Below are positions 32,357-36,943 of a DNA stretch of 36,943 nt, in pieces. Position numbers and translations under genes: made by a program. A model generated the notes under the pieces. It saw only the letters and a program-made list of their open reading frames with translations, had not been told where the DNA came from and did no database searches. The stretch is from Candidatus Poribacteria bacterium. Its GTDB lineage: Bacteria > Poribacteria > WGA-4E > JAJDTR01. The stretch's first letter is position 1. Each line of letters opens with the position of its first letter. Where the stretch lies: the NCBI GenBank assembly GCA_028820655.1, contig JAPPIK010000022.1, forward strand, positions 45,668 through 82,610, read 5' to 3'.

Positions 32357-33760
32357 ATGAAGAATGGCGCCAACACCTCTCCAATACTCGCGCTGCTCGT
32401 TCTCAGTGTCTTGGTGTCGACCTGTAACACGTCGATTCAGCCAACGAGTCCCAACCGCGCTCCGATGGTTTCAACGGAAATCGAATTATTGGAAAGCATG
32501 CAGAGCGCGTTTGTAAATATTTACGATGAATGTAAACTGGCTGTTGTGAGTGTTTCGGCAAGAAACGTGAGGCGAAAAGCCGGCTTTGGCAACGCGAAAA
32601 ACGCGCCATTAGACCAACTCGAAGGCACGGGAATCATCTTCCGGTCAGACGGTTACATCGTAACGAACGATCATGTCGTGAACGGTGCGGAGACGATACG
32701 CGTTCGCCCGTTCAATCGTCAATGGTACGACGCCGAGTTGATTGGTGAGGATGCCAGCACGGATATCGCGGTATTGAAGATCGATGCGGGAGAAGAGTTG
32801 CCGACACTATCCTTTGCAGACTCTGATGAAGTTCGAGTTGGGCAGTTTGCCATTGCGATAGGCAACCCGTTCGGGCTTGACTTCACCATTACAACCGGAA
32901 TCGTGAGTGGAATAGGGCGTGCGCTTCCCCTCGGCGACAGCATAAATCGCTATCAAGACTTCATTCAGACGGATGCGTGGCTAAGTAAAGGCAACAGCGG
33001 TGGTCCCCTGTTGAATATCTACGGAAAAGTCATCGGACTCAACTCGGTCATCCGCAAAACGGACGATGCAATTGCTACGGACGCGGTCAAAGCCGGTGCT
33101 AGCTTTGCTATCCCAATTAATCTGGTCAAGCGAATTAGTGATCAGCTGGTTAACAACCGGAAGGTTACCCGTGGCTGGCTTGGCGTTCGCATGAGTAAAG
33201 TACGGGAAGGGATTCGAATCAGGGGAGTGATACCTTCGTCGCCAGCAGAACGCGGCGGCTTACAACGGGGAGACATCATCACGCTATATAAGGACGCAGA
33301 AGTGGCTGAACCTCGTCAGTTACAATTCCTCATAGCAGAATCGCTGGTTGGAGAGAAAGCCGAGATTACGATTCTTCGGAACGGTCAACACAAAACCGTT
33401 GAAATTGCAATTGGAGAGATCCCACCGCACCTCGTGGAGAGATGGATTGCCCCAACGTCGGTGTCTTGGAAAAGGTTGGGTCTTGCTGTCCGAGAACTCG
33501 GACCGAGTGATTTTGAATATTATGCTTTCCTCAAACCGGGAGACCAAGGTATTATGGTCAAAGCCATCAAGCCGGGTGCACCGGCGTATCACGCCGGGAT
33601 ATTGCGCGGAACCTTAATTGTGGCGATTAACGGTGTAAGAATTGAAAGCGTTGAACAATTCGACAAATTTCTCTTATCGGCGCTCGATATACCCGAGATG
33701 ACCTTAGAAATCACGCATAGCGAGGGCAAGAAGACGATCGACATCAATCCAAGCCGATAG
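32357..33760 (+). CDS. HtrA/Deg-type serine protease, lipoprotein
   Basis: 467 residues, preceded by GAGGAAG. The N-terminus (KNGANTSPILALLVLSVLVSTCNTS) looks like a lipoprotein signal; the lipobox V-S-T-C23 has Thr at the position before Cys, which is unusual, so a plain signal peptide is possible. The trypsin-like domain has the triad His106 (VTNDHVV), Asp136 (ASTDIAVLKI) and Ser214 (KGNSGGPL). Two PDZ domains follow, about 270-350 (GVRMSKVREGIRIRGVIPSSPAERGGLQRGDIITLY) and 375-460. It is likely a periplasmic or membrane-attached protease and chaperone in envelope quality control. Confidence 0.94.
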   Translation: MKNGANTSPILALLVLSVLVSTCNTSIQPTSPNRAPMVSTEIELLESMQSAFVNIYDECKLAVVSVSARNVRRKAGFGNAKNAPLDQLEGTGIIFRSDGYIVTNDHVVNGAETIRVRPFNRQWYDAELIGEDASTDIAVLKIDAGEELPTLSFADSDEVRVGQFAIAIGNPFGLDFTITTGIVSGIGRALPLGDSINRYQDFIQTDAWLSKGNSGGPLLNIYGKVIGLNSVIRKTDDAIATDAVKAGASFAIPINLVKRISDQLVNNRKVTRGWLGVRMSKVREGIRIRGVIPSSPAERGGLQRGDIITLYKDAEVAEPRQLQFLIAESLVGEKAEITILRNGQHKTVEIAIGEIPPHLVERWIAPTSVSWKRLGLAVRELGPSDFEYYAFLKPGDQGIMVKAIKPGAPAYHAGILRGTLIVAINGVRIESVEQFDKFLLSALDIPEMTLEITHSEGKKTIDINPSR

Positions 33761-33871
33761 TGAGAGCGTCGTTGACACGTTGATGTATGCATTCCTGGCA
33801 TTTCAATGCGGCGTCTAAAGTGGTGTGGGTACACATTTGGTTCTTTGGTATTCTAGCTCTATCCGGACAGC

Positions 33872-35875
33872 ATGAGCGAACGCCTATCAGATTTGAAGCA
33901 CATTTTTGGACCGGAGGGATTCATTGCTCAAGGTCTCCCTGCGTATGAATTTCGTCCTCAACAGCTTGAGATGGCGAATGCGGTGTCCGATGCTTTTCGT
34001 GCGGATGACCATCTCATTGTGGAAGCGGGGACCGGAGTGGGTAAGACCTTTGCTTACCTCTTACCGGCGATAGACCTAGCACTCAACACAGGTGAAACGG
34101 TTGTCATCTCGACAAACACCATCAGTTTACAAGAGCAACTCATTCGAAAAGACATTCCCTTTCTTCAAGAGGTACTGCCCGTTTCATTTTCTGCCGTGCT
34201 AGCTAAAGGACGCAGCAACTACCTATCGCGCCGGCGTCTCAACAGCCTTTTAACTTATGAAAGAGGTTTGTTTGATACAAGAGAAGAGGCCGAAGAACTG
34301 TCGAGGATTGTTCAATGGGTGGAAACCACTGACGATGGCAGCCGAGCAGATCTCGACAAGCAGCCGACGCCCGACATCTGGGATCGAGTTGTGTCAGATC
34401 GCGACAACTGTTTGAGATCAAAATGTCCGACGTATAATACTTGCTTTTATTTCAAGGCGCGGCGGCAGATGCAAGAAGCGCATCTGCTTGTCGTGAATCA
34501 TCACTTGCTGTTCAGCGACCTAGCGATCCGGCAATCTGCTGAGGTACAATCAGCCGTGTTGCCCGACTACAGTTATCTGATCCTTGACGAAGCTCATCAC
34601 CTTGAAGCCGTTGCGGGCAAGCACTCAACCGTTGAACTTACCAATTTCCGTGTCAGACGTTTCTTGGACTCACTTGATAACACGAGCGGCAAGGGTGGTC
34701 TCTCGGTCCGATACGCCGCGTCGCATCTGAAAGAGCCCGTTGAAAACGCGCGCAATCGGGCGAATGAATTTTTTAGAGCGATCGCTGACTGGTTGGAGAC
34801 GCAGGGTAGTCGGAGGTGGGGAGGAAGCGTAACACAGCGCGTTGACTGCGTGAACTTCGTGGAAAACGTGTTGGACGCACCCCTCGCAGCACTGCAAGGG
34901 GAGTTGAAAGATTTGAGGAAAACGGCACAGACAGACGATGATGAGGAAGAGATAACCTCCCATTTGCGCCGGTGCAGTGAATTGCGAGAAGATTTGGATC
35001 TCATGGTTAGTCATGAAGATCGGGATTCCGTGTATTGGATTGAAACGGTAGAACGCGGGCGATTTGCACGCACCACCTTAAATGCGACGCCAGTAAATGT
35101 AAGCGAGGCGTTGAATGAGTATCTGTTTGGCAAACTGAACAGCGTCATCCTGACGAGCGCCACGCTGGCAACGAATCAGAATTTCGACTTCTTCAAAAAA
35201 CGGCTCGGTCTGTTTGAATGCCGCGAGTTGATTGCCGGATCTCCATTCGACTACAAGAACCAAGTTGAAATACATCTCCCCTTGAAAATGCCTGATCCGC
35301 GACAATCCGTTGAGTTCACTCGATCCATTATCTTCCAAGTTAAACGATACCTCAGAATGACCCATGGAAAGGCATTTGTGTTATTTACGAGCTATCGGAT
35401 GATGGATGAGGTTTACGAGGATGTATCGGATTATCTGGAGAGACTCGGTATCGCCTCGTTTAAGCAGGGCGGAGAACTCACTAGAACTCAGATGCTGGAG
35501 AGTTTCAAGCAGGACACGAACTCGGTTTTATTCGGGACATCGAGTTTTTGGGAAGGGGTGGATGTTCAGGGCGAGTCACTCAGCAATGTAATCATTACAA
35601 AACTACCGTTTGAAGTCCCTACGCACCCAGTTGTGGAAGCAAAGATTAAGCGAATTGAGGAGCAGGGCGGCAATTCTTTCATGGAATTTAGCTTGCCCGA
35701 GGCGATTCTAAGGCTCAAACAAGGATTCGGTCGCCTCATCCGCACGAAGACTGACAAGGGGATGGTGGTTATTCTCGATCCGCGCGTGACAACCAAATTT
35801 TACGGTAAACAGTTCTTGAATTCCTTGCCGCCGTGTACAATCAACAGATCGAACCTGCAACGGCGCGATCTGTGA
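33872..35875 (+). CDS. DinG-family ATP-dependent helicase
   Basis: 667 residues, an XPD/DinG-type superfamily 2 helicase. Walker A is EAGTGVGKTF (51-60), Walker B is LDEAHH (239-243), and helicase motifs V and VI read GTSSFWEGVDVQGE and LKQGFGRLIRTK. The Fe-S domain insertion has Cys180, Cys185 and Cys191 (DNCLRSKCPTYNTC). The first ligand, normally in KGRxNYLC, is Ser119 (KGRSNYLSRRR) here. An N-terminal exonuclease domain, present in some long DinG proteins, is absent. DinG unwinds R-loops and other structures. The ATG has no strong binding site. It lies 111 bp downstream of the protease gene. Confidence 0.93.
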   Translation: MSERLSDLKHIFGPEGFIAQGLPAYEFRPQQLEMANAVSDAFRADDHLIVEAGTGVGKTFAYLLPAIDLALNTGETVVISTNTISLQEQLIRKDIPFLQEVLPVSFSAVLAKGRSNYLSRRRLNSLLTYERGLFDTREEAEELSRIVQWVETTDDGSRADLDKQPTPDIWDRVVSDRDNCLRSKCPTYNTCFYFKARRQMQEAHLLVVNHHLLFSDLAIRQSAEVQSAVLPDYSYLILDEAHHLEAVAGKHSTVELTNFRVRRFLDSLDNTSGKGGLSVRYAASHLKEPVENARNRANEFFRAIADWLETQGSRRWGGSVTQRVDCVNFVENVLDAPLAALQGELKDLRKTAQTDDDEEEITSHLRRCSELREDLDLMVSHEDRDSVYWIETVERGRFARTTLNATPVNVSEALNEYLFGKLNSVILTSATLATNQNFDFFKKRLGLFECRELIAGSPFDYKNQVEIHLPLKMPDPRQSVEFTRSIIFQVKRYLRMTHGKAFVLFTSYRMMDEVYEDVSDYLERLGIASFKQGGELTRTQMLESFKQDTNSVLFGTSSFWEGVDVQGESLSNVIITKLPFEVPTHPVVEAKIKRIEEQGGNSFMEFSLPEAILRLKQGFGRLIRTKTDKGMVVILDPRVTTKFYGKQFLNSLPPCTINRSNLQRRDL

Positions 35876-35909
35876 TGATCATCCCCCAACCTCCTAAATC
35901 TTGCGAAAA

Positions 35910-36671
35910 TCAATACTTGACGGGTGTAGGTTGAGCATGTCGAATCGATTCGCTATGCGTGAATGGGAAGTCAAATTGGATCGTTTGATACCGTTTCGTC
36001 GTGTTTGGCGGCGGGGCTTTTTCAATTGGTAGCATAACGGTCATCTCTCTGGCATTGAGCTTCGTCTGATAGAATGGTAGGAACCCCTCTATGCTCTCAC
36101 CTGGCGGTATTCCGTCATCCAATCTTCCAATCTGTTTTTCGATAAGCACCCGGCGTGCAATTGCCAATCCGTTTCTAACCGGCAAGCCCGCGACGCGGCT
36201 CATTAGTCCGAATCGTTCCACCAAGTCATCATAATCCAACGCACCGTACCAATTTTCTCCCTGATCCTCAATCTTGCACTTTCTGACGTCAAACAGGATT
36301 TTCTGAGGTCGATTATTGGTAATCTTGAGGTAAAACACGTCCGTTTTCTCGCCTTGGTGAAGGGCCTCGGACGCATAGAACGGGGACACAGAATTTCCAC
36401 GGTGATATTTTCGATTCAAGGCGTGGTGGCGCCAATAGCATATAGCAATTTCGATGTCGTCTTTCGTCATAATGAGAACTGGTGACTTTGCTGGGATTTT
36501 GAATTGTTCCGGATTGCTCTCGTCTAGTACAGTGTTTTCATCAAGTTGCTCGGACGGTTGTATCGGCGGTAGGTTCTTAAGTGGCGTTCCACTTGTGCAA
36601 CCCATAGTCAATAACAGTAATATGAATAATCCAGCGATACTCGGCCAGACAACGTTGTTTAGTCGTTTCAT
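35910..36671 (-). CDS. lipoprotein of unknown function
   Basis: 253 residues from ATG 36671, preceded by GGAGG 11 bases before; an earlier in-frame start at 36755 spoils the signal peptide. MKRLNNVVWPSIAGLFILLLLTMGC is a lipoprotein signal with lipobox LTMGC at Cys25. The mature part begins with a Pro-rich linker (PLKNLPPIQPSE), then a soluble domain containing AICYWRHHALNRKYHRGNSVSPFY and KITNNRPQKILFDVRKCKIEDQGENWYGALDYDDL. The middle recalls proteins with a beta-sandwich that hold a conserved 'xNNRxxxxxF' pattern, but I recognise no family. The gene is convergent with dinG. Confidence 0.75.
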   Translation of the reverse strand: MKRLNNVVWPSIAGLFILLLLTMGCTSGTPLKNLPPIQPSEQLDENTVLDESNPEQFKIPAKSPVLIMTKDDIEIAICYWRHHALNRKYHRGNSVSPFYASEALHQGEKTDVFYLKITNNRPQKILFDVRKCKIEDQGENWYGALDYDDLVERFGLMSRVAGLPVRNGLAIARRVLIEKQIGRLDDGIPPGESIEGFLPFYQTKLNAREMTVMLPIEKAPPPNTTKRYQTIQFDFPFTHSESIRHAQPTPVKY

Positions 36672-36918
36672 TAGCAGTATTGCCTCCTTGTTTATTTCAC
36701 TTATGCGCAATCGTACTGGTGTCAAGAAATCCGAACTCTTATTGTAGCACAACACAATCTTTTATTCCACCTAATACTTGGATGGTGCCGAGAAAATTGA
36801 ATAGTGCACACGAGCCACTAGTTCTCCATGTCAAGCGGTGTCACCTTAAGAACCCCGCTTTGAAATATATTTTTCCGGTCGAAAATCTTAGAGCCTGTTT
36901 GAAAAATACAATTTGTAG

Positions 36919-36935
36919 GGTGCGCACTGCGCGCC
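36919..36935. repeat. palindromic dispersed repeat, copy 2
   Basis: GGTGCGCACTGCGCGCC with the flank TTTGTAGGG before and CAGCCTCCT after. It differs from copy 1 at 3616-3632 by one base in the core. The copy is at the window edge and is probably part of a longer element beyond it. Confidence 0.75.
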
Positions 36936-36943
36936 AGCCTCCT

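Overview
The window looks like a chromosomal segment of a Candidatus Poribacteria-like or related marine/sponge-associated bacterium. This is an inference from gene content: three phytanoyl-CoA dioxygenase-family genes, a secreted WD40 protein ending in an 'NYPNPFNPETWIPYQL'-type FlgD-like sorting domain, many lipoproteins, and abundant short palindromic repeats. No rRNA or tRNA gene was found.

Layout. 1-735: a 107-bp tandem repeat array running off the left edge. 751-4118: a lipoprotein, a small membrane protein with a TauE/SafE exporter, a glyoxalase-fold protein and MsrB. 4169-6475 (minus): a 14-blade WD40 protein interrupted by one amber codon. 6960-9853 (minus): aldo/keto reductase and Ldh_2 dehydrogenase, separated by a repeat-rich spacer. 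9873-11890: a two-gene DUF1670 cassette bounded by 19-bp inverted repeats, the best candidate for an undescribed mobile element. 11950-12093: a MITE-like inverted repeat. 12112-16888 (minus): two PhyH oxygenases, a cupin, a THUMP methyltransferase and a class III CoA-transferase. 17165-17761: a TPR lipoprotein. 18069-22470 (minus): a housekeeping block yebC-ruvC-ruvA-ruvB-queA-yajC. 22557-24004: a third PhyH gene flanked by two copies of a dispersed repeat and preceded by a remnant of a FlgD-like domain. 24008-31593: a probable pseudoenzyme of the DSD1/D-threonine aldolase fold, a GspG-like pseudopilin, HisA, an FmdB-type zinc ribbon protein, a Bax inhibitor-1-like membrane protein, a coiled-coil protein with 54-bp internal repeats, a sugar nucleotidyltransferase, an intact DSD1-family enzyme and an FAH-family enzyme. 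32357-36671: an HtrA-like lipoprotein protease, a DinG-like helicase and a lipoprotein. The right edge carries a second copy of a palindromic repeat seen at 3616.

How the genes work together. The housekeeping block joins Holliday-junction processing (RuvABC) with queuosine synthesis (QueA) and a translocase accessory protein (YajC). The PhyH, cupin, Ldh_2, AKR, CoA-transferase, FAH and DSD1 genes look like a scattered catabolic repertoire for small organic acids, amino acids or modified substrates; their substrates cannot be read from sequence. The main signs of genome dynamics are the DUF1670 cassette, at least five kinds of short palindromic repeat, one nonsense-interrupted gene and one domain-level gene remnant. 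Several proteins have lost expected key residues: the DSD1-like paralogue, the DinG Fe-S ligand, the THUMP methyltransferase motif IV and the pseudopilin Glu5.
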